Source of the DNA: Anaerolineae bacterium
GTDB taxonomy: Bacteria > Chloroflexota > Anaerolineae > Anaerolineales > Anaerolineaceae
DNA length: 64,000 bases
Direction: 5' to 3'
Assembly: GCA_013178185.1 (NCBI GenBank)
Contig: JABLXC010000020.1
Coordinates: 25,928-89,927, forward strand
Part shown: in pieces, positions 8,389-16,649 of the stretch
Layout of the letters: the number at the start of each line of letters is the position of its first letter
Position numbering within the stretch: position 1 is the first letter of the stretch
The notes under the pieces: model-generated
Seen by the model: only the letters and a program-made list of their open reading frames with translations
What the model was told of the DNA's origin: nothing
The model's database searches: none
Program-made: the position numbers and the translations under genes

Positions 8389-9249
8389 ATGGATTGGTAC
8401 CGACTCGAGGACGTTGCCAAAGAAGGAGATCTGGTAGAACTTTATGCGCTAAAGCATACCCGGTTTATCTTTAACTTGAGAAAGGGGGAAGTTTTTCAAT
8501 CTCACCGGGGTATGTTCAGGCATGACGATCTGATTGGCAAACCCTGGGGGAGCCAGGTGAAAAGCCATCTTGGCAAGCCTTTTCTCTTGTTGCAACCATC
8601 CCTTTCGGATGTGTTACTGGAGATCCCACGCGTGACTCAGGTTATTTATCCAAAAGAGGTGGGATTTATTCTAATCAATATGGGAATTGGTCCGGGAAAG
8701 CAAGTACTCGAAGCCGGAACAGGCTCTGGGGGACTGACAGCCGCTTTGGCGTACTCCGTTGGTGCGGAAGGGCATGTCACATCCTATGACGCCAGAGCGG
8801 ATATTCAGAAAGTGGCTTATGAGAACCTTAAGAGGCTGGGGTTAGATGTCAGAGTTACCTTGAAATTGCGAGATATTCGCGAAGGTTTTGATGAGAAGAA
8901 CCAGGATGCAGTATTCTTAGATGTCCAAAATCCTCATGATTATATCTACCAGGTGAGAGGTTCTCTTAGAGCGGGGGGATTTTTTGGATGTATTCTTCCA
9001 ACCGCAAACCAGGTAATTCGTTTGTTGCCAGTTTTGAGGGAAGCCCATTTTGGTTTTATTGAAATCTGTGAAATCCTATTGAGATACTATAAGGCTGAAG
9101 CAGAACGATTTCGACCTGTTGACAGAATGGTAGCGCATACTGGCTTTCTGGTTTTTTCTCGATTGGTAAATTTGCCTTACGATGATGAAAAAGCCTCGGA
9201 AAATCCTCGTGAAATTGGCGATGAGTCTGTTGACCAGGTTTTGGAGTGA
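8389..9249 (+). CDS. trmI: tRNA (adenine-58-N1)-methyltransferase TrmI
   Basis: SAM-dependent enzyme that makes m1A58 in the tRNA T loop. It shows motif I EAGTGSGGLTAALA with the usual AEGHVTSYD continuation, the DAVFLDVQNP motif, and the N-terminal beta-barrel region typical of TrmI. I choose ATG 8389, six bases after GGAG; ATG 8386 or GTG 8377 are alternatives. A TATAAT at 8348-8353 without a good -35 is a possible promoter. The NUDIX gene follows seven bases after the stop. Confidence 0.9.
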   Translation: MDWYRLEDVAKEGDLVELYALKHTRFIFNLRKGEVFQSHRGMFRHDDLIGKPWGSQVKSHLGKPFLLLQPSLSDVLLEIPRVTQVIYPKEVGFILINMGIGPGKQVLEAGTGSGGLTAALAYSVGAEGHVTSYDARADIQKVAYENLKRLGLDVRVTLKLRDIREGFDEKNQDAVFLDVQNPHDYIYQVRGSLRAGGFFGCILPTANQVIRLLPVLREAHFGFIEICEILLRYYKAEAERFRPVDRMVAHTGFLVFSRLVNLPYDDEKASENPREIGDESVDQVLE

Positions 9250-9255
9250 ACTAGA

Positions 9256-9864
9256 TTGAAGACCAACTGCCCCAATGGAAATTTGACCGAGGCGAGAATT
9301 AGAAAATTGCTGCTTTCTTCGGAGGACCTTCCGCGTCTGGAGTTTCTCCCGTATATGGGGCTACGGCCGGCCTCAGTGCTCATCCCTATTTTTTGTTCAG
9401 AAAGAGAGTGGCACCTGCTGTTAACCAGAAGGACGGAGAGCGTAAATGATCACAAAGGGCAGGTTTCGTTTCCGGGCGGGGCTTCTGAGGCGGGGGATGC
9501 AAGCCCGGAGATCACTGCGTTACGGGAAGCGCAGGAAGAGATCGGAATTAACCCAGGTGATGTAACCGTTTTGGGAAAGCTGCCAGCTCAGCCCACGATA
9601 TCGAAGTTTTTGGTTACACCCGTAGTCGGCAGAATCCCCTGGCCTTATGAATTTAAGTTATCCTCTGAAGAAGTTGAGCGAGTTTTCTCCATTCCATTAT
9701 CCTGGTTGGCGATGCCTGGTCACTTTGAAGAACGCCCTTATATGCTGCCTGATGGGAATCTCCATCCTGTGATTTTTTTTAAAATATATGACGGCGAGGT
9801 TTTATGGGGGATCTCGGCGCGCATGACGGTCATCCTTTTGAAGACACTGAAATTGGTCAATTAA
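9256..9864 (+). CDS. NUDIX hydrolase, CoA pyrophosphatase-like
   Basis: Likely hydrolyses coenzyme A or acyl-CoA to 4'-phosphopantetheine and 3',5'-ADP. The NUDIX region TALREAQEEIGI is intact and is preceded by LLTRRTESVNDHKGQVSFPG, which matches the extra UPF0035 motif that marks CoA-type family members. It has 202 residues. The start is TTG at 9256 with GGAG at 9243-9246, inside the end of trmI, so the two genes are coupled. The substrate assignment rests on the extra motif. Confidence 0.87.
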   Translation: MKTNCPNGNLTEARIRKLLLSSEDLPRLEFLPYMGLRPASVLIPIFCSEREWHLLLTRRTESVNDHKGQVSFPGGASEAGDASPEITALREAQEEIGINPGDVTVLGKLPAQPTISKFLVTPVVGRIPWPYEFKLSSEEVERVFSIPLSWLAMPGHFEERPYMLPDGNLHPVIFFKIYDGEVLWGISARMTVILLKTLKLVN

Positions 9865-9897
9865 AAAGAAACAGCAGTGGAGGGTGCCACTGCTGTT
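9861..9897 (-). terminator. Rho-independent terminator of the L25 gene
   Basis: A perfect 11-base stem, 9870-9880 with 9887-9897, and a six-base loop. On the minus strand it is followed by TTCTTTTTAATT, just after the L25 stop. It overlaps the end of the convergent NUDIX gene. Confidence 0.85.
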
Positions 9898-9913
9898 ATG
9901 GACAAGGCATGAA

Positions 9914-10555
9914 TTAATCTTCGATCTCTTCTTCTTTCTTACCTCGCTCAATAACCTCAGGTTCCTCAGCACCGCCTTCTTCCTCTGTAATTTCTTCTTC
10001 TTTGGCGCCGCCAGTAATGATGACGATCATTTCATCTGGGTCTGTTAGGATTTCCACTTTATCGCCTGCTTGAATATCTCGAACGTGGATACTGTCGCCA
10101 ATTTTTGCCAGTTTTGAAATGTCTACAATAAATCTTTCTGGCAGGTCCTGTGGAAGGCTTTCGACCTCAAGTTCTTCAAGGCCAGTGAGTACAATGCCGT
10201 TGTATTCTTTCACTGCCGGGGCAGTTCCCGTAAGTTCAACACTCACAGTGGCGCGAATTTTTTCGGTCAGTGAGACAATCTGAAAGTCAACATGAAGCAG
10301 GTCACCCAAGATATAATCGCGTTGTTTCTCACGAACGAGGGCTGCATGTTCTTTGCCTTCCAAGTTGATGGTCACCAGGCTTGAGGCTGTCAGCTGCTGT
10401 AATACCCGCGTGGTTTGGCGTTTATCGAGGGTGATCGGGGTCGCATCTACATGATGACCATAAATCACTGCCGGCAATTTGCCTTCTCGTCGCAGTGAGC
10501 CGACTTTCTTGCCGGTGACTGTGCGCCGCGTTGCGTTAATAACTGCTTTTTCCAT
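9914..10555 (-). CDS. rplY: Large ribosomal subunit protein bL25 (Ctc type)
   Basis: 5S rRNA-binding ribosomal protein of the longer two-domain Ctc form (213 residues). The N-terminal half shows the TGKKVGSLRREGKLPAVIYG region and the HVDFQ motif of L25; the C-terminal half is the TL5/Ctc beta domain. The last 35 or so residues are a highly acidic Glu-rich tail. The gene has its own promoter and terminator, so it is monocistronic. AAGGA precedes the ATG. Confidence 0.95.
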   Translation of the reverse strand: MEKAVINATRRTVTGKKVGSLRREGKLPAVIYGHHVDATPITLDKRQTTRVLQQLTASSLVTINLEGKEHAALVREKQRDYILGDLLHVDFQIVSLTEKIRATVSVELTGTAPAVKEYNGIVLTGLEELEVESLPQDLPERFIVDISKLAKIGDSIHVRDIQAGDKVEILTDPDEMIVIITGGAKEEEITEEEGGAEEPEVIERGKKEEEIED

Positions 10556-10661
10556 CGTTTATCCTTCGAGCGCCTCTCACTTCCCTATGAAGTTACCTTC
10601 GCTCTATTTAATTGAATTCGGCATCCGCCGTGGATCACTATTTCCGGTACAACGAGGGGTT

Positions 10662-10690
10662 ATTGTAGTCTTCCTTGACCTATTCGTCAA
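10662..10690 (-). promoter_or_regulatory. Promoter of the L25 gene
   Basis: Minus-strand TTGACG (10685-10690) and TACAAT (10662-10667) with the optimal 17-base spacer, about 105 bases before the ATG. Each box differs from consensus by one base. Confidence 0.7.
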
Positions 10691-10751
10691 GTTTTGCGCG
10701 CGGTTTTGCGTCAACTTTTTCAAGCGCGAATTTTAGTCAGCCGCATGCTGG

Positions 10752-12197
10752 CTATAAGCCTGACTCTGCAGGCTGGATGAGCTGGTGTAAGACACGAAGC
10801 GCCTGTTGGATATGAACGGCATTGACGACAAGACTGATCGAGACTTCTGAAGACCCTTGCGCAATGGCGATTACGTTGACTTTGTTGTTTCCCAGAGCGG
10901 TGAAAACCCTGCCGGAAACGCCAGGAGTAGACCTCATCCCTTCCCCAACAACGGTAACGATACCGACTTCTTCGGTAGCCCATACCCGGTCAATATCGCG
11001 GCTTTCGATCTCCCGAGCGAAGGCTGAAGTTAGCATTGTGATGACACTGTTGGTTGATTCGGTTGGGACCGCAAAACAGATGCTTTGCTCAGAAGAAGCC
11101 TGTGTAATCAAGGGAACGCTTGTGCCTAATTTAGCTACAGTTTCAAAAGTGCGCGCCGCAACGCCCGGGACGCCTAACATGCCGCGACCTTCCAACGTGA
11201 TTAATTGCAACCCACGTATGGTCGTAATGGCTTTAATCACACCGTCTTGAGCTTTTAATTCAGAGACAAGGCGAGTGCCGGGATGTTCTGGGTTAAAGGT
11301 ATTGCAAACGCGCAATCCTATGCCGGCTTCGATTACCGGACGGATTGTTTTGGGGTGCAGTACTTTCGCTCCGTAGTAAGCCAATTCGGCAATCTCACGA
11401 TACGAACAAATCGGAACGGTGGCAGCATCTGGTACCAGCCTGGGGTCGGCCGTCATGACCCCATTCACGTCAGTATAAATCCAAACATCATCTGCAGGGA
11501 GAGAAGCGCCAATCAGGGCGGCTGAGTAATCACTCCCGCCGCGGCCCAATGTGGTGATATTGCCGTTTTCCGTTGCGGCAATAAAACCCGTGATGACCGG
11601 CACAGTACCTTTTTCCAGGATAGGAGTAAGCACTGCACGAGTCATTTGTTGGGTTTTGGCAAAGTCGGGATGAGCGTCTGTGTAGTGGTCATCTGTACGG
11701 ATCAGGCGTGTGGCTTCAACCGCTTGGGCTGGGATACCGGCAGATTGGATTGCAGCTGCCAGCAGGCGGACACACATCCTTTCTCCAGATGAGGCAATTG
11801 TGTCCATCACTCGCGGGGTGGCTTCGCCCAACACAGCAATTGCCTTGCAAAGATTGATAACCTGGGAAATGATATCGTTTATCTCTGTTTTTACGATCTG
11901 ACGGACAGCTTTATCGTGGATCAAGATATCTGCGATTTCAGAATGTCTTCGGGCTAATTCCGCGGCCGATTCTTCCGGGGCGGTTGTCTGGCCAGTTGTG
12001 ACCTGTGAGGCCATCTTTAACAGGGTGTCGGTTACCCCGCTCAGCGCAGAAGTAACGACCACCACGTTTTTCCAGCGTTGTTTTTCTGTTTCAACAATGG
12101 ATACAACCTGGTGCATTGCCTCGGCTGTGCCAACCGAAGTTCCGCCAAATTTCATAACCAGGGTTTCATTTTTTAATGAGTTAGAAGCTGATATCAT
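10752..12197 (-). CDS. lysC: Aspartate kinase
   Basis: Phosphorylates aspartate, opening the lysine, threonine and methionine pathways. The N-terminal kinase domain carries VMKFGGTSVG (KFGG at 16-19 from the chosen start), TLGRGGSDYSA and the DVNGVMTADPR segment. The C-terminal part has two ACT domains, the expected site of feedback inhibition. ATG 12197 is chosen because GGAGG lies seven bases upstream, giving 481 residues; an upstream in-frame extension is unlike the family. A minus-strand TATAAT at 12337-12342 with a weak -35 could start a leader of about 130 bases, in which I see no known riboswitch. Confidence 0.93.
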   Translation of the reverse strand: MISASNSLKNETLVMKFGGTSVGTAEAMHQVVSIVETEKQRWKNVVVVTSALSGVTDTLLKMASQVTTGQTTAPEESAAELARRHSEIADILIHDKAVRQIVKTEINDIISQVINLCKAIAVLGEATPRVMDTIASSGERMCVRLLAAAIQSAGIPAQAVEATRLIRTDDHYTDAHPDFAKTQQMTRAVLTPILEKGTVPVITGFIAATENGNITTLGRGGSDYSAALIGASLPADDVWIYTDVNGVMTADPRLVPDAATVPICSYREIAELAYYGAKVLHPKTIRPVIEAGIGLRVCNTFNPEHPGTRLVSELKAQDGVIKAITTIRGLQLITLEGRGMLGVPGVAARTFETVAKLGTSVPLITQASSEQSICFAVPTESTNSVITMLTSAFAREIESRDIDRVWATEEVGIVTVVGEGMRSTPGVSGRVFTALGNNKVNVIAIAQGSSEVSISLVVNAVHIQQALRVLHQLIQPAESGL

Positions 12198-12373
12198 CAA
12201 TATTCCTCCGCACACCTCTGAACAAATTGTCCAGGGCACAGTTTGCCTGTTGCCGGCTTGCACTCAATCGGGCACTGTCAGATTGAATTATTACTGGTTG
12301 GGTGATACGCAGACCCAGCGCAGATTAATGGCGCAAATTATACCCCAGCAAGGGTGGATTTTGGCGAATTTTT

Positions 12374-12751
12374 TTACAAGCTGGCGCGTTGAACCAGAAC
12401 CAAGAGGAGCCAAAGCCCGTAAATAATCGAGGCGCTCCCCACAGCAATTAGCAGCGGATTGACGAACCGCATGACTTTTGTAGAAGGGTTGAGGTCGAGA
12501 ATAATGCTTCTGAGTCCTAATAATGAATGAACGACGGCGAAAATTAGGAATCCTGCTTCCATGATGGGTACGATTGGGTTGGAGTAATATCGAAGGATAT
12601 CCGCATAAGATAGCAGGCCTTCTGGCGCTACCAAGTGGTTCACAATAAAATGGATGGTTAGAAATATGACGATCCCTAAACCGGCGATTATCTTAACCAA
12701 CCAAAGCCATACATTCTCCGTTATATTTTTCTGTAACCGGTTTGTTTCCAT
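12374..12751 (-). CDS. SdhD-like membrane anchor subunit
   Basis: A 125-residue three-helix membrane protein of the succinate dehydrogenase anchor type. Candidate haem or quinone-site histidines are His34, His39 and His75, the last in HSLLGLR, which has the H-x3-G-x-R spacing of SDH anchors. It is the last gene of the glpK-glpA-sdhB-sdhC-sdhD run, five bases after sdhC. With SdhC it would hold the iron-sulfur subunit on the membrane and pass electrons to quinone. No sdhA is next to it, so the partner flavoprotein may be GlpA. Confidence 0.82.
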   Translation of the reverse strand: METNRLQKNITENVWLWLVKIIAGLGIVIFLTIHFIVNHLVAPEGLLSYADILRYYSNPIVPIMEAGFLIFAVVHSLLGLRSIILDLNPSTKVMRFVNPLLIAVGSASIIYGLWLLLVLVQRASL

Positions 12752-12756
12752 CTGTG

Positions 12757-13146
12757 TTATGCCCCAGAAAACATACGAATTGCAAAGTAAACGATTGCCG
12801 CCAGCGCAATGATCATTAAGCCAACGAGTAATCCATTTTGAATTTTGAGAAGGAAGCCCAGTGAGTTTATTGTGATGCGAATTCCGTTTAACCCATGGAT
12901 GATGCCACCGGCAATTACAAACATTTCTCCAATTTTTATGGCTGGAGATTTTGCCAGGATGAGAAAATCATCATACGCTTGACTGCCTGCCACCAATTTA
13001 CTCAGAACTGCGAGGTGTAAAAACAGGTAAATGGTTAAACCGATTGCACTGAGGCGGTTAATAATAAAAGCGATGGTCCCTATGCTTTTATCTCTAGGAT
13101 CGAACCAACGCCAAAGATGAGAAGGGGAGGGTTTGTTAATATTCAC
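12757..13146 (-). CDS. SdhC-like cytochrome b556 anchor subunit
   Basis: A 129-residue protein with three hydrophobic helices. NRLSAIG at 30-36 matches the quinone-site HRxSG region of SdhC, and HGLNGIR at 84-90 contains the conserved haem-ligand histidine; His44 is a second candidate. The features are those of a working SQR/QFR anchor. It starts three bases after the Fe-S subunit stop and five bases before the SdhD-like gene, so all three are translated from one message. Confidence 0.87.
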   Translation of the reverse strand: MNINKPSPSHLWRWFDPRDKSIGTIAFIINRLSAIGLTIYLFLHLAVLSKLVAGSQAYDDFLILAKSPAIKIGEMFVIAGGIIHGLNGIRITINSLGFLLKIQNGLLVGLMIIALAAIVYFAIRMFSGA

Positions 13147-13149
13147 GGG

Positions 13150-13884
13150 TCATCCACGAGAAAATAGTTTTTTTATGCGATGAGCGATAACTGTTTGTCG
13201 CATCTTCATAATGCGCAAACCGGGTTCCACGTTTGAGGGACAAACGGCAGAACATTCAAAAGCGTTGTGGCAGCGCCACAGGCCATCTCGGCTATCCACG
13301 ATTTCTAAGATTTTGTTGGAGAGTGGTTGCGAACTGGCATCGTGCGCAGCAGCAAGGACGGCAGGGCCGAGGTAATTACTATCCGTTAACGAAACCGGAC
13401 AGGCGCTAATGCACATACCGCATTCTATACAATCTACCAGACGCTGATATTCTGACCGCTCATGCTCAAGCGTTTTCCTCTCGTATGGTAAACAAGCTGA
13501 TGGCAGAGAAGCTACCTGGTTGAAACCAATTTCTTCCAGGGCTTTAAACATCGAAGAGGTATCTACCACAAGGTCGCTCAGTACAGGAAAGTTACGCAAC
13601 GGTTCAATGAGCAGCTTGCCGTTGTTCTGCGTTACGGACCGGATTGAGGTGATGCAAGTTAATTTTTCTATCCCATTTACCAGCATCCCACAGGCGCCGC
13701 AGGTAGAATGATGACAGGCATGCCGGAATGTGAGGCTTCGGTCATGAAATGCCCACACTTTCTCTATGGCATCTAATACATATTCATCCGGGTTGATCTC
13801 AATTTGAAATGTTTGAAAATACCGCTGAGCATCCGCTCTCTGGCGGAATATTTTTAATTCGATCGTCCAAATCGTGTCGTTCAC
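13150..13884 (-). CDS. sdhB: Succinate dehydrogenase/fumarate reductase-type iron-sulfur subunit
   Basis: A 244-residue three-cluster electron-transfer protein. The [2Fe-2S] ligands are Cys57, Cys62, Cys65 and Cys77. The [4Fe-4S] ligands are Cys152, Cys155, Cys158 and Cys162, in CIECGMCISACP. The [3Fe-4S] ligands are Cys205, Cys211 and Cys215. All eleven ligands are present with SdhB spacing, so it should carry electrons. The flavoprotein expected upstream, SdhA, is absent; instead the upstream gene, 15 bases away, is GlpA. Either SdhA is encoded elsewhere, or this subunit serves the glycerol-3-phosphate dehydrogenase. Confidence 0.93.
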   Translation of the reverse strand: MNDTIWTIELKIFRQRADAQRYFQTFQIEINPDEYVLDAIEKVWAFHDRSLTFRHACHHSTCGACGMLVNGIEKLTCITSIRSVTQNNGKLLIEPLRNFPVLSDLVVDTSSMFKALEEIGFNQVASLPSACLPYERKTLEHERSEYQRLVDCIECGMCISACPVSLTDSNYLGPAVLAAAHDASSQPLSNKILEIVDSRDGLWRCHNAFECSAVCPSNVEPGLRIMKMRQTVIAHRIKKLFSRG

Positions 13885-13899
13885 GTCGCCTCACAACTT

Positions 13900-15066
13900 T
13901 TAGTGCCAAAAGAATTTTCGATAAGAAACGAGCGGCGTCTCTTTTGTCTCGCAAATAGCAGATATACCCAGTTTTGAGCAAACCAGATCGGCTGTTTTTT
14001 CTGCCATGGCGCGACAAGTTGTGGCTTTTCCGCCTGTAATTGTAACGAAACCGTCAATATTCTCGCTTTCTTTATGGTCATAGCATTTGAAGGTGCGGGA
14101 CAGGCTACGTCCCGTCATTTCTGTTTTGATTAAGGGGCGCGCCGACATGTACACGCCCCGTTGAAGCGTTTGGGAGACCGCGGGAACGAGGTGGCAAGCG
14201 CAGTCATACATTTGCTTGATCTGATCCTGATCCAGCGGAATATAATCAGGGTCTTCCACCTCAAAGGAAGTTGTGCCGATTACCACCATTCTCCGCTGGG
14301 GTATCAGAATATCCCCATCTCCAGGTTCAAAAAGGCGGTTAATAACGCGGTTAACCAGTCGTTGGTTATAAGCTACCATAATCCCAGGGGTTGGAACGAC
14401 CGGTACTTTTATACCGACGAGCGAGGCCAGTTTGCCAGCCCAGGCGCCAGTTGCATTGATGACGATGTCACCGCGAAATTCATACTTTTTGCCATCATGC
14501 CGGTTGAGCGCGACAACGCCGATGGCATTGCCGCTGCCATTGAACAGCATTTCCTGAACTTCATGGTGGGGGAAGAAAGACGCTCCATTCTCTACTGCCG
14601 TCGCGGCGAACGCCAGCGCCAGGCGTAGAGGGTCAAATACCCCGTCCGGTACCAAAACAGCAGACAGCAAGGCTGGATTAAGGTTGGGCTCTAACTGCAG
14701 CGCTTTTTGGGGAGTTATCTGTTCGACGGGAATTTTACAGGCTTCCGCTCCAGCCATGAAGTGAGGAAGATATGCCTGGTCGCGCTCGTTAAGACCGATG
14801 AAGAGACCGCCATTATATTCTATACATTGCGCGGCGATTCTTCTGAGGATAATATTTTCTTCAATGCATTCAATTGCGGCTTCCTGATCATTGACGCAAT
14901 AACGTCCGCCGCTGTGGAGCAGGCCGTGCGTCCTCCCGGAGGTCCCCGATGCGATTTCTCCACGATCCAGCACAGAGACTTTAAAGCCTCGCAAAGATAG
15001 GTCGTGTGCCAGCGCGCAACCGGTAAAACCCGCTCCAATGATAATTGCTTCGGGAAGGGTTGGCAT
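13900..15066 (-). CDS. glpA: Glycerol-3-phosphate dehydrogenase flavoprotein, GlpA type without the C-terminal Fe-S domain
   Basis: FAD-dependent oxidoreductase of the DAO fold that oxidises glycerol 3-phosphate to dihydroxyacetone phosphate. It shows the dinucleotide motif GAGFTG at 11-16, the SGRTHGLLHSGGRY segment typical of GlpA and the C-terminal TITGGKATTCRAMAE motif. At 388 residues it stops where E. coli GlpA continues into a BFD-like [2Fe-2S] domain, so it needs another electron acceptor. ATG 15066 with AAGGA upstream is preferred to an upstream TTG that overlaps glpK. It lies 16 bases after glpK and 15 bases before sdhB. I infer that it docks on the SdhB-like subunit. Confidence 0.87.
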   Translation of the reverse strand: MPTLPEAIIIGAGFTGCALAHDLSLRGFKVSVLDRGEIASGTSGRTHGLLHSGGRYCVNDQEAAIECIEENIILRRIAAQCIEYNGGLFIGLNERDQAYLPHFMAGAEACKIPVEQITPQKALQLEPNLNPALLSAVLVPDGVFDPLRLALAFAATAVENGASFFPHHEVQEMLFNGSGNAIGVVALNRHDGKKYEFRGDIVINATGAWAGKLASLVGIKVPVVPTPGIMVAYNQRLVNRVINRLFEPGDGDILIPQRRMVVIGTTSFEVEDPDYIPLDQDQIKQMYDCACHLVPAVSQTLQRGVYMSARPLIKTEMTGRSLSRTFKCYDHKESENIDGFVTITGGKATTCRAMAEKTADLVCSKLGISAICETKETPLVSYRKFFWH

Positions 15067-15082
15067 TGTTGTTCGTATCCTT

Positions 15083-16579
15083 TTATTCAATCCAATCGAA
15101 GGTTTTTGTTACCGCTTTTTTCCAGTTCGCGTACAATTTTTCTCTGGTTCCGGCATCCATTAAAGGCAACCACTCTTTATCAATACGCCATTTTGTTTTT
15201 AGCTCTTCCAGATCTGACCAAAAACCAATTGCAAGGCCAGCTGCATAAGCTGCGCCGAGCGCGGTGGTTTCGGCAGTACTTGGGCGGACAACCGGGACAT
15301 TCAGGATATCAGCTTGAAATTGCATTAACAGTTGATTGGAAACCATTCCACCATCAACTTTCAGGCTACTTAATTTTACTCCCGAATCGCTTTCCATCGC
15401 GTCCAATACTTCACGGGTTTGGTAGGCGGTTGCTTCTAACACAGCGCGGGCGATGTGGCCCCGGTTTGCATAGCGAGTCAATCCTACGACAACACCACGC
15501 GCGTCGCTGCGCCAATAAGGTGCAAATAAACCGGAGAATGCGGGAACGAAATACACGCCGCCATTATCTTCAACTGTTCTTGCCAGGGGCTCAATGTCAC
15601 TGGAGTGATCAATGATCCTCAGGTTATCTCTGAGCCATTGCACAAGTGCCCCGGTGATGGCGATTGAACCTTCAAGGCAGTAAACTGCTGGTTGATCGGC
15701 AATTTTGTATCCTAACGTTGTTAGCAGACCATTTTTACTTTGAACGGGATGTTCGCCAGTATTCATCAACATAAAACAACCAGTGCCGTAGGTGTTTTTT
15801 ACCTCGCCTGCCTGGAAACAAGTTTGTCCAAACAAAGCCGCCTGTTGATCGCCCAGATCGCCAGCAACCGGGATAGAGTCTAACACGCCCCTGGTATAAC
15901 CATAAACGCTCGAAGAAGGCATGATATCGGGCAGCAAATTCCGTGGGATATCCAACGTCTTGAGGATTTCCGAATCCCAATCCAGTGTATAGAGGTTCAT
16001 TAACATCGTCCTCGAGGCGTTGGTTACATCGGTGACAAAGGCACCTCTTCCCGGCCCGCCGGTTAATAGCCAAATAAGCCAGGTGTCAACAGTTCCAAAG
16101 AGGGCCTCACCTCTCCTGGCTGCTTCTTTTACTGCGGGAATATTCTCAAGGAGCCATTTTATTTTTGGCCCCGAAAAATAGGTGGCGATTGGAAGGCCAG
16201 TTTTTTCCCGAAAACGATCTTGACCGCCTTCCGATGAAAGCTCTTTGCAGATTGTATCTGTGCGTGTATCTTGCCAAACAATTGCGTTGTGATAAGGCAA
16301 ACCAGTATTTTTATCCCAGACGATGGTGGTTTCTCGTTGATTGGTAACCCCAATGGACAGGATATTCTGAGAGGATCCACCTGCTTTTTGGAGGGCGTTT
16401 CTAATGACTTCTTGAGTGCAGTTCCAAATTTCTATGGGATCGTGTTCAACCCAGCCTGGTTGAGGATAAATTTGTTTATGTTCTTTTTGGTTCAGGGCGA
16501 CAATTTCCCCGGCGCTATTAAATAAAATACAACGCGTACTTGTTGTTCCTTGATCTATTGCACCGATGTAATTTGCCAA
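15083..16579 (-). CDS. glpK: Glycerol kinase
   Basis: FGGY-family kinase that phosphorylates glycerol to sn-glycerol 3-phosphate, the substrate of the next gene, glpA. It shows [11 protein letters not shown] near residues 6-16, NQRETT, and the C-terminal VDGGMVSN and [13 protein letters not shown] segments, and has the usual 498 residues. The start is TTG with GGAGG upstream. Only 70 bases separate it from the end of the upstream tyrosine-kinase gene, and I see no strong terminator there, so read-through from the exopolysaccharide operon is possible. No GlpF transporter is in the window. Confidence 0.96.
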   Translation of the reverse strand: MANYIGAIDQGTTSTRCILFNSAGEIVALNQKEHKQIYPQPGWVEHDPIEIWNCTQEVIRNALQKAGGSSQNILSIGVTNQRETTIVWDKNTGLPYHNAIVWQDTRTDTICKELSSEGGQDRFREKTGLPIATYFSGPKIKWLLENIPAVKEAARRGEALFGTVDTWLIWLLTGGPGRGAFVTDVTNASRTMLMNLYTLDWDSEILKTLDIPRNLLPDIMPSSSVYGYTRGVLDSIPVAGDLGDQQAALFGQTCFQAGEVKNTYGTGCFMLMNTGEHPVQSKNGLLTTLGYKIADQPAVYCLEGSIAITGALVQWLRDNLRIIDHSSDIEPLARTVEDNGGVYFVPAFSGLFAPYWRSDARGVVVGLTRYANRGHIARAVLEATAYQTREVLDAMESDSGVKLSSLKVDGGMVSNQLLMQFQADILNVPVVRPSTAETTALGAAYAAGLAIGFWSDLEELKTKWRIDKEWLPLMDAGTREKLYANWKKAVTKTFDWIE

Positions 16580-16649
16580 CTCTGCCCTCCATGGTAATGA
16601 TTCGTCATACCGATTTATTTGTGTGAGTAGGTTTGCTGAACTCAGTTGA

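Noticed and set aside
12198..12373. A possible lysine riboswitch or T-box before aspartate kinase
   Set aside because: The leader is short and I could not find the conserved core elements of either class.
12374..13884. A simple succinate dehydrogenase (complex II) locus
   Set aside because: The Fe-S and anchor subunits are present but no SdhA is encoded; the adjacent flavoprotein has GlpA motifs. A separate SdhA elsewhere cannot be excluded.
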